Shown here in pieces: positions 45,710 through 53,898 of a stretch of 64,000 nt of DNA. Each line of letters begins with the position of its first letter. Position 1 is the first letter of the stretch. The stretch is from Salegentibacter maritimus (GTDB lineage: Bacteria > Bacteroidota > Bacteroidia > Flavobacteriales > Flavobacteriaceae), in assembly GCF_016236915.1 (NCBI RefSeq), contig NZ_JAEHOK010000001.1:283217-347216 (forward strand). The letters are read 5' to 3'. Under the pieces are notes generated by a model. The model worked only from the letters and a program-made list of their open reading frames with translations. It was not told the origin of the DNA and ran no database searches. The position numbers were made by a program, and so were the translations under genes.

Positions 45710-46126
45710 ATGAAAAATTCAATTTTAATATTCACGGCCTTAATTATGCTGTTCTCTGTAGGCTCACAAGCCCAAAATTACAATCCTGAAAAAAACAACT
45801 ATGTGGTTTTAACCAAAAAAATTCCGCAGCTAAAACCTATTTTAATTACAGTAGAAGAATTACAGAAAGAAGATGGACATCATTTTGGTGATTTTCAGAT
45901 TATTGTTTGCGGTAAGACCGTAAAAGGCTTAACCGATAAAAACCAAATGCAAGGCTTTGTTCAACAGGCAAAAGAACTGGATATTAGTCTTAAGGCCTGT
46001 GGATTCTCTCTCAATAAATTTGGTGTAGACCCTAAACAAATTCCGTCTGAAATGGATATTGTGGAAAATGGCATTCTCTATAATTTTCAACTTCAGAAAA
46101 AAGGATATACAAGTATAGAGCTATAA
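45710..46126 (+). CDS. Periplasmic DsrE-like protein 1 with two cysteines
   Basis: 138 residues. Signal peptide MKNSILIFTALIMLFSVGSQAQ. The DsrE/TusD-like core contains FGDFQIIVCGKTVKG (C67) and LKACGFSLNKFGVD (C97). C97 is the position of the sulfur-carrying cysteine in DsrE-type proteins. The C-terminus LQLQKKGYTSIEL is the family ending. DsrE relatives carry persulfide sulfur between enzymes; export is unusual, since the classical proteins are cytoplasmic. Confidence 0.83.
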   Translation: MKNSILIFTALIMLFSVGSQAQNYNPEKNNYVVLTKKIPQLKPILITVEELQKEDGHHFGDFQIIVCGKTVKGLTDKNQMQGFVQQAKELDISLKACGFSLNKFGVDPKQIPSEMDIVENGILYNFQLQKKGYTSIEL

Positions 46127-46160
46127 AAGAATTTGATTTTAACGAAATAAAATAATAGAG

Positions 46161-46580
46161 ATGAAGAATAAAATAGGAATTCTATTCATTTTAATAATCT
46201 TGGGAGGTTCGGGATTTGCACAAACCCAACCAGCATCCAATAAAAACAATTATGTGGTTTTAACCTCAAAGATTCCACAATTAACCCCCATTATATTTAC
46301 TGCGGAAGCTTTAGAAAAAGAAGACGGAAACAAGTTTGGCGATTTTCAGATAGTGCTTTATGGCAGTAATGTAGAAGGACTAACAAATAAAGAGCAAATG
46401 GACAGCTATACCAAAAAAGCTGAGGCTGCGGGTGTACAAATTTATGTTTGTAAACTCTCTATAAATCACCTAAACATTAATCCCAAAGATCTACACCCGC
46501 ATATAAAGGTGGTTAACCATGCATTTACCCATCTTTTACAATTGCAGAAGAATAAAAATTATTACAGTATAGAGCTTTAG
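46161..46580 (+). CDS. Periplasmic DsrE-like protein 2 with one cysteine
   Basis: 139 residues. Signal peptide MKNKIGILFILIILGGSGFAQ. It aligns without gaps to DsrE-like protein 1 through residue 100: NNYVVLTSKIPQL, FGDFQIVLYGSNVEGL, VQIYVCKLSIN. C97 is kept, while C67 of the paralogue is Tyr. Tandem duplication followed by loss of one cysteine suggests two carriers with different jobs, or a hetero-oligomer as in DsrEFH. Confidence 0.82.
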   Translation: MKNKIGILFILIILGGSGFAQTQPASNKNNYVVLTSKIPQLTPIIFTAEALEKEDGNKFGDFQIVLYGSNVEGLTNKEQMDSYTKKAEAAGVQIYVCKLSINHLNINPKDLHPHIKVVNHAFTHLLQLQKNKNYYSIEL

Positions 46581-46649
46581 GGTCTCAGCCCTTATAGCTA
46601 AAACTGCTAATAATACTGGTTGATTAAAGTTTAAAACAATACTTATCAT

Positions 46650-48305
46650 ATGAATTTCAAAAAAAGAATAAAGAAACTCTCATTCTTGTTTTCCGGGATT
46701 ATAGCCATTGGGCTATTTGCCTCGTGTAAAGATGCAGAGAAGAAAGATCAGGAAAATAATAAAGAAAAAGCTACTAAAATTACCATTTTACAAACCGCAG
46801 ATATTCATGGGCAATTAGATGCCCACCCGGAATTGTTTTGGGAAAATGAAGAAATTGTATTTAAAGAACGTGGTGGTTTGGCACATATTAAGACCTTATT
46901 TGAAAAAGAACGGGCCAACAATCCTAATACAGTAATTTTTGACGGTGGCGATCTTATCCAGGGAAGTGGCTATGCAGCACTTTCTGAGGGAAAAATATTC
47001 CCAGAAATTATTAAAAATATGGATTATGACCTTATTGTACCCGGAAACTGGGAAGTAGTTTATGGCAAGAAAATAATGATGGACGTTTTGCAGGGCTTTG
47101 AAACTCCTGTTATTGTTCAAAATATGTTTCACGAAAAAGATAAAAAAGAGCTTTTTCCTCCTTATTGGATTAAAGAAATTGAAGGTGTAAAACTAGGCTT
47201 TATTGGAATAAATGACCCCGATGTTCCTGTAAGGCAAAACCCTATTTTTAGTAAAGGCATTGACTTTAGCGGATTGGAAGATGGTGTAAAAGAATTGATT
47301 CAGAAAGTAAAAAAAGAGGAAAAAGTTGATGCCCTGTTCCTGGTGACCCATTTTGGTATTTTTAAACAGGTAGAATTGGCCAGCAACCCAATTGCCAAAG
47401 ATGTAGATTATATTTTTGGGAATGACACCCACGAACGTGTTAGGCAACCCATTAAGGGCAAATATGCCAAAGTAACCGAGCCAGGTGCATTTGGTTCGTT
47501 TGTAGGAAAGCTTAACCTATACTTTAAGGATGGAGAAATTGTAGATGAGGAGTATGAACTGATAGAAGTAGACCCTAAAAAATATCCGGCCGACCCCGAA
47601 ATTGCCAAACTGGTAAAAGAGGCAAAAGCACCTTACAAAGAACATTTAGAAACTGTGGTTGGTTATACCACAACCCCACTTTACCGATATTTAACGGCAG
47701 AAAACCCTATGGATAATATGATTACCGATGCAGCAAGGTGGAAAACCGGTGCCGATATCTCTATTTCTAACGGTTTTCGTTTTGGAAATCCAATAGTACC
47801 AGAAAATGGTGAGCCTGCTCCCATAACCCGGGCCAATTTATGGAATTTGCTTCCGGTAAACGAAAAAATAAAAACCGGGAGAGCCAGTGGAAAACAAATA
47901 AAAGATTGGTTGGAGAATGAAATGCACAATGCATTTGCCCAAAACCCCACCGAACGCTTCGGCGGTTGGTTAGTAAGATTCTCTGGCATGGAAGTAGATT
48001 TTAATTCTCAAAATGAAAAAGGAGAACGCATACAATCGGTTACTGTAAACGGAGAAGAAATGCAAGAAGAGGAATATTATACTATTTCAGCTTGTGTGCG
48101 CCCCGGTGACCCCATAGATAATTTATGCCGAATGCCAAACGTAAAAGATGTAGAGGTAAAAGATTATACTATTCATGAAGTGGTAGAAGAGTACCTACAA
48201 AAAAACTCCCCTGTTTCGCCAGGTTTAGATGGTAGGTCTTACTGTGAGTTTTTGGGAGAAAAATCATTCTCAACCGTACCCGGCACAAACTATGAGTTTC
48301 ACTAA
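46650..48305 (+). CDS. SoxB-like 5'-nucleotidase-family lipoprotein
   Basis: 551 residues. Lipobox LFASC gives lipidated C26, so the enzyme is anchored at the cell surface or periplasm. The metallophosphatase metal site has D51 and H53 (ADIHG), DGGD, and PGNWEVVYG; canonical nucleotidases have GNHE and SoxB has GHWE. THFGIFK and GNDTHER follow. The C-terminal domain has ISNGFRFG and GGWLVRFSGM, similar to SoxB SPGFRWG and GGDMVRVGG. SoxB hydrolyses sulfate from a cysteine S-thiosulfonate on SoxYZ; no soxYZ or soxAX is visible here. A plain 5'-nucleotidase remains possible. Confidence 0.78.
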   Translation: MNFKKRIKKLSFLFSGIIAIGLFASCKDAEKKDQENNKEKATKITILQTADIHGQLDAHPELFWENEEIVFKERGGLAHIKTLFEKERANNPNTVIFDGGDLIQGSGYAALSEGKIFPEIIKNMDYDLIVPGNWEVVYGKKIMMDVLQGFETPVIVQNMFHEKDKKELFPPYWIKEIEGVKLGFIGINDPDVPVRQNPIFSKGIDFSGLEDGVKELIQKVKKEEKVDALFLVTHFGIFKQVELASNPIAKDVDYIFGNDTHERVRQPIKGKYAKVTEPGAFGSFVGKLNLYFKDGEIVDEEYELIEVDPKKYPADPEIAKLVKEAKAPYKEHLETVVGYTTTPLYRYLTAENPMDNMITDAARWKTGADISISNGFRFGNPIVPENGEPAPITRANLWNLLPVNEKIKTGRASGKQIKDWLENEMHNAFAQNPTERFGGWLVRFSGMEVDFNSQNEKGERIQSVTVNGEEMQEEEYYTISACVRPGDPIDNLCRMPNVKDVEVKDYTIHEVVEEYLQKNSPVSPGLDGRSYCEFLGEKSFSTVPGTNYEFH

Positions 48306-48348
48306 GTAAACCACCTCGGGGTGTTATACCCTTTTGCGGTGCTAATAA
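48306..48348. repeat. Intergenic repeat A, copy A5 (short form)
   Basis: 43 bp: GTAAACCACCTCGGGGTG, then TTATACCCTTTTGCGGTGC and TAATAA. It has the same central deletion as copy A3 and starts at the base after the stop codon of the SoxB-like gene. Confidence 0.75.
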
Positions 48349-48353
48349 AAGAA

Positions 48354-48431
48354 AAGACCGGATGAAAAGCCTGTTATCGTCAATCTGATTGGGGGAATAA
48401 TAAAGATTCTATAAGCTTTTCATCCGGCCTT
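48354..48431. repeat. 17-bp terminal inverted repeats, terminator or third MITE-like element
   Basis: AAGACCGGATGAAAAGC (48354-48370) and GCTTTTCATCCGGCCTT (48415-48431) match in 16 of 17 positions, with 44 bp between. It sits between convergent SoxB-like and methyltransferase genes. It may be an element remnant used as a terminator. Confidence 0.6.
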
Positions 48432-48458
48432 GTTTATTTGGATAATTTTAAATGTTTT

Positions 48459-49073
48459 CTATTTTTTTCTAAAGCAACAAAACGTAAAATTCTGAACGGC
48501 TCCTGTTGGGGTTGTATGGTCTATATTTTTACTCTTTAGAAGATTAAAATTATCTGCCAATAAATTTTTGAGATCTTCATCATTATATTGTTTGATAGTA
48601 CGGCCGCTGCATTTCTCGGGCCCATTTTTTGAGAAGGTTGCTATAATCACATAACCCCCGGGAATAACCGATTTTTCCAGGATTTGCAAATAATTTTCAA
48701 TTTGTTGGTCTTCCGTTAGAAAGTGAAAAGCAGCCCTATCGTGCCAGAGATGATAAGTTTTTGTAGGTTTAAATGAAGTGACATCGGCATTTATCCAGGT
48801 TACTTTTTCGGCCTCCTCCCCTAATCGGTTTTTTGCCTTTTCCAAAGATGCTTTAGAGATATCCAACACTGAAATATCGCGATAACCATCTTTCAATAAA
48901 AAATCTACCAAATTAGAGTCTCCTCCACCAATATCTATAATCTTAGAAGTAAAGGGCAGTTCCAATTCCTGAATAAAACTTAATGAAGTACCGGGTTTTT
49001 TCTGGTACCAACTTGTTTCAGGATAAGATTTCTTTGTATATACATTTTGCCAATGTGATTCTGCTTCATTCAT
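48459..49073 (-). CDS. Class I SAM-dependent methyltransferase
   Basis: 204 residues from ATG 49073; the upstream TTG start overlaps cydB. The SAM loop is IIDIGGGDSNLVDFLL, the second acidic position is VLDISKASLEKAK, and the motif WHDRAAFHFL is close to small thiol/tellurite-type methyltransferases. The substrate is unknown. It follows cydB by 7 bp, so it may be part of the cyd operon. Confidence 0.85.
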   Translation of the reverse strand: MNEAESHWQNVYTKKSYPETSWYQKKPGTSLSFIQELELPFTSKIIDIGGGDSNLVDFLLKDGYRDISVLDISKASLEKAKNRLGEEAEKVTWINADVTSFKPTKTYHLWHDRAAFHFLTEDQQIENYLQILEKSVIPGGYVIIATFSKNGPEKCSGRTIKQYNDEDLKNLLADNFNLLKSKNIDHTTPTGAVQNFTFCCFRKK

Positions 49074-49080
49074 AGCTGAA

Positions 49081-50121
49081 TTATTTAGAGTTATTTTTTT
49101 GAGGTTTTTCAAGTACTTTAATCATATTAAAAGAACGCATTAAATGAAAAAGGCCCGGTAAAATTATAAAACCACCAATTAAGAGCATAATTGCCAGGTT
49201 ACTAATGGTAGCATCTGGCGCAAGATTTTCCAACAGACTTACTTCCTTATCTGAAGTAATTATAATATAGGGAAAATGAGCATAAAGTGCTGCAAAAAGA
49301 ATTAAAATAACCTGGGAAATGGCCAGATATCTACTGGCAATTCTATATTCCTTTTTAATAGCTTTCCAGAGTGGAATTAACAAAACTCCAGATAGCGCTA
49401 CACACGCCAGGGAAACCGGGTTATGTATAAAATCTTTTATAAATTTTACGTTGTTGAGATATCCAAAACTAATTAATATAAATCCCAGCCCTACCAAAAC
49501 CGAAGTAAAAAAAGCTGAATTTTTCACATAGTGTTTTCGGGCTTTGCCATCGGCCTCTCCAATTAAAAGCGTGGAAGCTAAAAACGCACAAAGCGCAGCA
49601 TAAAATAAGCCCACTAACAAACTAAAAATATTAAGCCAGTGTTGCATAAAAAGATCGTAAAACCCATAGTTTTCATAATCTTCGGTAATAATAATCTTAC
49701 CGCCAATTAATGTTCCAAAAGACATTCCTAAAAATACCGGGGTTACAAAACTTCCTATTCTAAAAAGCCAGTTATACCAAAATTGGGAACCATCTACAAC
49801 GGCATCATAATGTCTAAAAACAAAAGCAACCCCACGCAAGGTAATTCCTAACAACACCAGGGTTAAGGGAATATGTAAATATATTATCATAATGTTGAAG
49901 TAGGCCGGAAATGCTACCCATAAAATTACAAGCATAATGATTAACCAAATATGATTTGCTTCCCAAATTGGCCCCATAACCCTATAAATGGTATCCTTGG
50001 TTTGTTCCCTGTTTTTTGCAGAAGAAAAGAGTTCTACAATTCCGGCACCAAAATCGGCACCACCAAGCAACACATACAGGAGCAATGAAAACAACAGAAA
50101 AAATAAAACTACGTACAGCAT
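49081..50121 (-). CDS. cydB: Cytochrome bd ubiquinol oxidase subunit II
   Basis: 346 residues, eight or nine membrane helices. GGADFGAGIVELF near the N-terminus and the pattern GPIWEANHIWLI are subunit II signatures. It pairs with CydA (2 bp upstream) in the high-affinity quinol oxidase, which tolerates sulfide and nitric oxide better than haem-copper oxidases. Confidence 0.94.
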   Translation of the reverse strand: MLYVVLFFLLFSLLLYVLLGGADFGAGIVELFSSAKNREQTKDTIYRVMGPIWEANHIWLIIMLVILWVAFPAYFNIMIIYLHIPLTLVLLGITLRGVAFVFRHYDAVVDGSQFWYNWLFRIGSFVTPVFLGMSFGTLIGGKIIITEDYENYGFYDLFMQHWLNIFSLLVGLFYAALCAFLASTLLIGEADGKARKHYVKNSAFFTSVLVGLGFILISFGYLNNVKFIKDFIHNPVSLACVALSGVLLIPLWKAIKKEYRIASRYLAISQVILILFAALYAHFPYIIITSDKEVSLLENLAPDATISNLAIMLLIGGFIILPGLFHLMRSFNMIKVLEKPQKNNSK

Positions 50122-50123
50122 AA

Positions 50124-51425
50124 TTAATCTTTAGTTTGATTTAGGGATTTTATTTGTCGATTCATTAACCAGGTAACCGTTAATCCTAAAACTGTATACA
50201 AGAACAAGTAAAAGAAAAAGCTATATTTCATACCCGGCATTGGTGTCACTGCTTCCTCTGTACGCATAATTTGGTGAATTATCCAGGGTTGGCGACCAAC
50301 TTCGGTAACTACCCAACCGGCTTCTACAGCAACAAAGCCCAAGGGTGCCACTATTATAAAGAGTAACCAATAATATTTGCTATGAAGCCAGTTTTTCTTT
50401 TTTAGACTTATGAAATAAATAAGTCCGGCAAAAATCAATAAAGTCCCAATCCCTACCATAATTTGAAACGCGTAATGAACAATAGCAACCGGAGGCAGCT
50501 CATCATCGGGGAAATCGTTTAATCCTTTTACCTCTGCATCAAAATCACCAAATGCCAGAAAGGATAAAGCTTTCGGGATTTCAATTTTATGGGATACTGT
50601 TCGATTTTCTTCATCTACTATCCCTCCAATATAAAGTGGCGCACCTTTTTTAGTTTCATAATGTGCCTCCATAGCTGCCAATTTTACCGGTTGGCGTTCG
50701 GCTACATCTTTTGCAGAAAGGTCTCCACTAAGAGGCTGTAGGAAAGCAGCTATTGCCCCAAAAACAATTGCGATTTTAAAAGCTTTAGTGTTCAATTCTA
50801 CATTTCTTTTTCTAAAAATTTGAAATGCATGCACCCCGGCTACCCCAAAACTGGTGGCTACAAACGCAGCTAAAGTCATATGCAATGCTTGGGTGAACCA
50901 GGCAGGATTTAGCAAGGCTGCCACAGGATCTATGTTGGTAAATTCGCCATTAATATAATCAAAGCCAGAAGGGGCATTCATCCACCCATTGGCCGAAACT
51001 ACCAATATACCTGAAGCCACACCCGAAATACCAATAATTATCCCGGTAAACCAATGAAATTTCTCGGGCAATTTATTCCAACCGTAGAGATAAAATCCAA
51101 GCGCAATGGCTTCTACAAAAAATGCAGCACCTTCTAAAGAAAAAGGCATCCCTATTATAGGGCCTGCATGCTTCATAAATTCTGGCCATAGCATTCCAAG
51201 TTCAAAAGAAAGGGCGGTACCAGAGACTGCCCCGGTAACAAAAAAAATGGCAACTCCTTTTAGCCAGGCCATAGTTAATCTTTTATAGATAGGATCTCTG
51301 GTTTTAAGCCACTTATGATGCGATAATACCATAAAAAATGGCATAACCATACCAATACAGGCAAATATAATATGAAAGCCAAGGGTAAAGGCCATTTGTA
51401 GACGGGCGTAATCTAAATTTTCCAT
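50124..51425 (-). CDS. cydA: Cytochrome bd ubiquinol oxidase subunit I, short Q-loop form
   Basis: 433 residues from ATG 51425. Haem ligand His sits in LGFHIIFACIGMVMP, the glutamates in FSLEGAAFFVEAIALG, and the haem b ligand region is VVTEVGRQPWI. E. coli CydA has about 520 residues; the C-terminal part of the Q-loop is missing here, as in CIO-type oxidases. No GTAAC-N4-GTTAC site lies upstream, although the locus is inside the sulfur island. Confidence 0.94.
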   Translation of the reverse strand: MENLDYARLQMAFTLGFHIIFACIGMVMPFFMVLSHHKWLKTRDPIYKRLTMAWLKGVAIFFVTGAVSGTALSFELGMLWPEFMKHAGPIIGMPFSLEGAAFFVEAIALGFYLYGWNKLPEKFHWFTGIIIGISGVASGILVVSANGWMNAPSGFDYINGEFTNIDPVAALLNPAWFTQALHMTLAAFVATSFGVAGVHAFQIFRKRNVELNTKAFKIAIVFGAIAAFLQPLSGDLSAKDVAERQPVKLAAMEAHYETKKGAPLYIGGIVDEENRTVSHKIEIPKALSFLAFGDFDAEVKGLNDFPDDELPPVAIVHYAFQIMVGIGTLLIFAGLIYFISLKKKNWLHSKYYWLLFIIVAPLGFVAVEAGWVVTEVGRQPWIIHQIMRTEEAVTPMPGMKYSFFFYLFLYTVLGLTVTWLMNRQIKSLNQTKD

Positions 51426-51676
51426 CAACTTTTAGTTTCGAATTAAGGTGTAAAGAAATTTCAATTTTGAACCCATAAATTTAGGGAAAAACCTGGCGGT
51501 ATCCTGACGGTAATCGGCATATTTTGGATACTTTAGGCACAATTGTTCTTATTCATTTTAGAGTGTATCAAAAAATAGCTGAATAAGAATTTGATGCTAT
51601 TTTTATAGGCCAAAATTGCATGGAGCCGAATTGAATCCCTAAGCCTCCATCATACATAATACAACGGCTTTTTTAT

Positions 51677-52027
51677 TTAATCCCTGAAAAACAGATAAAT
51701 CCATATAGATCTTGATAATTTGAAATTAACCGTACACAACAAAAATGCGACTAGAACAATAATAAAGAAAACTCTTAAAGGTGATAAATCAATAAGCCAC
51801 CAAAACAATACAAGGCTCGCTATCATTTGTGCTACAGAAAGAGAATAACTTACATACATGGCTCCAAAAAAAAAGCCGGTTTCTATCTCAAATTTATAAT
51901 TGCAAACAGGGCACAAATCATTCATTTTGGGAAATCTCAATAAAAGTAGGTTTCCACTATTCCTAAAAATGTTACCTTTTTTACAATTAGGACATTTACA
52001 TTGCAAAGCATTTATAACTTTATTCAT
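51677..52027 (-). CDS. DUF983 membrane protein with zinc-ribbon-like cysteines
   Basis: 116 residues. CKCPNCKKG and CPVCNYKF give two CxxC pairs for a metal, followed by two membrane helices (about 50-95). This is the DUF983 layout, of unknown function. It is divergent from the AraC gene with 91 bp between. Confidence 0.85.
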   Translation of the reverse strand: MNKVINALQCKCPNCKKGNIFRNSGNLLLLRFPKMNDLCPVCNYKFEIETGFFFGAMYVSYSLSVAQMIASLVLFWWLIDLSPLRVFFIIVLVAFLLCTVNFKLSRSIWIYLFFRD

Positions 52028-52118
52028 AAAAGCATTTATTTTATCGCAAAAATAAAGCAGTACTTAAGAGTTATCCTTGCAATATATTCGCAACATTTTG
52101 TACTTTTAGGACATTTGT

Positions 52119-53000
52119 ATGGAAATACCAATTTTAAATATTAATCAATTTAAAGAATCTGCCTCCATAAATGATGTATATGTAAATACATTCTCTAACC
52201 ATATACAGATTAATAAGAATTTGATTAATAAACCACATAGTCATAACTTCTACTTGTGTGTACTTTTTACCGAAGGTACCGGAACGCACGAAATTGACTT
52301 TAATTCTTATACTATAAAACCCGGCATGGTTTTCTTTTTAAAGCCGGGGCAAACGCATTTTTGGAAATTTAAAACAGCTCCCGAAGGATTTATCTTTTTT
52401 CACTCTCAAGAGTTTTATGAACTTAAGTTTTTGGAGCATACGCTTTTTTCTTTTCCGTTTTTTTATTCGTATCAAAATCCTCCGGTAATAGAACTAGATT
52501 CCCAGAAAAATTATGAATTACAGCTTAAGTTTCTAGAAGTTTATAAAGAGTATTCACAAAGGAACCTTCTAAGGGAACTAAAAATTGTAAACTTACTTAA
52601 CAACATTTATATAGAGCTAACGAGAATCTACACACTTAATATTGATTTAGAAAAACTTAGTTCCTCAAATTATCCCAACATACTTGCTACTCTGGAGAAT
52701 TTAATAAATACGAATTTCTATAATGAGAAATTCCCTAAATTTTATGCCGATAAATTAAACATAACCACTAAGCATCTTAACAGAGTGGTAAAAAAAACAA
52801 TAAATAAAACGACTAGCCAATTAATTTCCGAAAGAATAATTCTGGAAGCAAAACGTTTAATTGTACATTCTAATGGAAATCTTGCAGACACCGCATTTAC
52901 ACTTGACTTTTCAGACTATGCCTATTTCTCTAAATTTTTTAAATCAAAAACAGGGATAACACCTTTAGAGTTTAAAAAAAGATACTTAATGAAGTATTGA
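52119..53000 (+). CDS. AraC-family transcriptional regulator
   Basis: 293 residues from ATG 52119. An N-terminal cupin-like sensor (about 1-150; HSHNFYLCVLFTEGTG, KPGMVFFLKPGQTHFWK) is followed by a C-terminal double HTH (about 190-290; FYADKLNITTKHLNRVVKK, FTLDFSDYAYFSKFFKSKTG). Ligand and targets are unknown. It ends near the convergent TauE gene. Confidence 0.92.
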   Translation: MEIPILNINQFKESASINDVYVNTFSNHIQINKNLINKPHSHNFYLCVLFTEGTGTHEIDFNSYTIKPGMVFFLKPGQTHFWKFKTAPEGFIFFHSQEFYELKFLEHTLFSFPFFYSYQNPPVIELDSQKNYELQLKFLEVYKEYSQRNLLRELKIVNLLNNIYIELTRIYTLNIDLEKLSSSNYPNILATLENLINTNFYNEKFPKFYADKLNITTKHLNRVVKKTINKTTSQLISERIILEAKRLIVHSNGNLADTAFTLDFSDYAYFSKFFKSKTGITPLEFKKRYLMKY

Positions 53001-53039
53001 TATTATTTCAATTTTGTTCTCATCTAAGCTTATAAAATT

Positions 53040-53828
53040 CTAGGAAATCTCTGCCCAGATTATATAGATTCCCATAAGTAAGACAAACCAACCAAAACCT
53101 TTCTTCAATTTTTTTCCGTCTATAAATTTATTGAGATATATCCCTATAAACATTCCTATCATAGAAAGTCCCGTGAAAATAGCTAAAAACGCCCAGTTGA
53201 TATTCATATTTTGAACATCACCAATAAAGCCTATAAGCGATTTAATTGCAATAATTAATAATGAAGTGGCCACCGCTTTTTTCATGGGCAATTTAGCCAG
53301 AAGTACCAGGGCCGGAATAATTAAAAATCCGCCACCGGCACCCACAATCCCGGTTAACACCCCTACTACTATACCTTCAATTATAATTAATGGATAGTTA
53401 TAACTTACTGCCACTGGCTCTGACCTTTTTTTTCTGTTTTCACGAATCATAGAAACTGAAGCCAGAATCATGATAATCGCAAAAAACAACATAATCCCGA
53501 TGTTTTTTGTGATTTCAAAATCCCCAATGCTAAATAATGATTCTGGAATAGCAGGCACTATATATTTTCGTGTCGCATATACGCCTATAAAAGCAGGAAT
53601 AGAAAACACAATAGCAGTTCTAAAATCTACCAGTTTTTTTTGCATATTTTTAAGCGCCCCAACCAGGGCAGAAGTACCTACAACAAAGAGAGAGTAAGCT
53701 GTAGCCGTTACAGGGTTCACAGCCAGTAAATAAACCAGCACAGGAACGGTTAGTATAGAGCCTCCACCACCAATTAAGCCTAAAACAACGCCAATAATTA
53801 ATGCTCCAAAGTAACCTAGTATTTCCAT
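53040..53828 (-). CDS. TauE/SafE-family sulfite/anion exporter
   Basis: 262 residues, eight membrane helices in two repeats, each with a glycine-rich entry: GLIGGGGSILTVPVLVYLL and GIVGAGGGFLIIPALVLL. The family exports sulfite, sulfoacetate or other small sulfur anions. It lies directly after the Crp/Fnr gene, with operator site 3 in the gap; the Staphylococcus cst operon also has a tauE gene. Confidence 0.9.
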   Translation of the reverse strand: MEILGYFGALIIGVVLGLIGGGGSILTVPVLVYLLAVNPVTATAYSLFVVGTSALVGALKNMQKKLVDFRTAIVFSIPAFIGVYATRKYIVPAIPESLFSIGDFEITKNIGIMLFFAIIMILASVSMIRENRKKRSEPVAVSYNYPLIIIEGIVVGVLTGIVGAGGGFLIIPALVLLAKLPMKKAVATSLLIIAIKSLIGFIGDVQNMNINWAFLAIFTGLSMIGMFIGIYLNKFIDGKKLKKGFGWFVLLMGIYIIWAEIS

Positions 53829-53848
53829 ATTCTATTTTTAAGTTTATG

Positions 53849-53892
53849 CAAAATTAATTGCAATATGGGGTCTTTACAGTAACAAGGGTTAC
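53849..53892 (-). promoter_or_regulatory. Crp/Fnr-type operator and -7 box before tauE-like gene (site 3)
   Basis: GTAACAAGGGTTAC (plus strand) at 53879-53892. 22 bp separate it from TAATTTTG (53849-53856, minus), a perfect TAnnTTTG. The site lies between the stop of the Crp/Fnr gene and the TauE start. Confidence 0.78.
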
Positions 53893-53898
53893 AGAAGG

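Noticed and set aside
51426..51540. Operator for the Crp/Fnr regulator before cydA
   Set aside because: No GTAAC half-sites are visible on either strand; only unrelated AT-rich sequence.
52119..53000. AraC protein as the regulator of the GTAAC sites
   Set aside because: The sites are short, symmetric palindromes at the class II position, typical of Crp/Fnr dimers and not of AraC direct-repeat sites.
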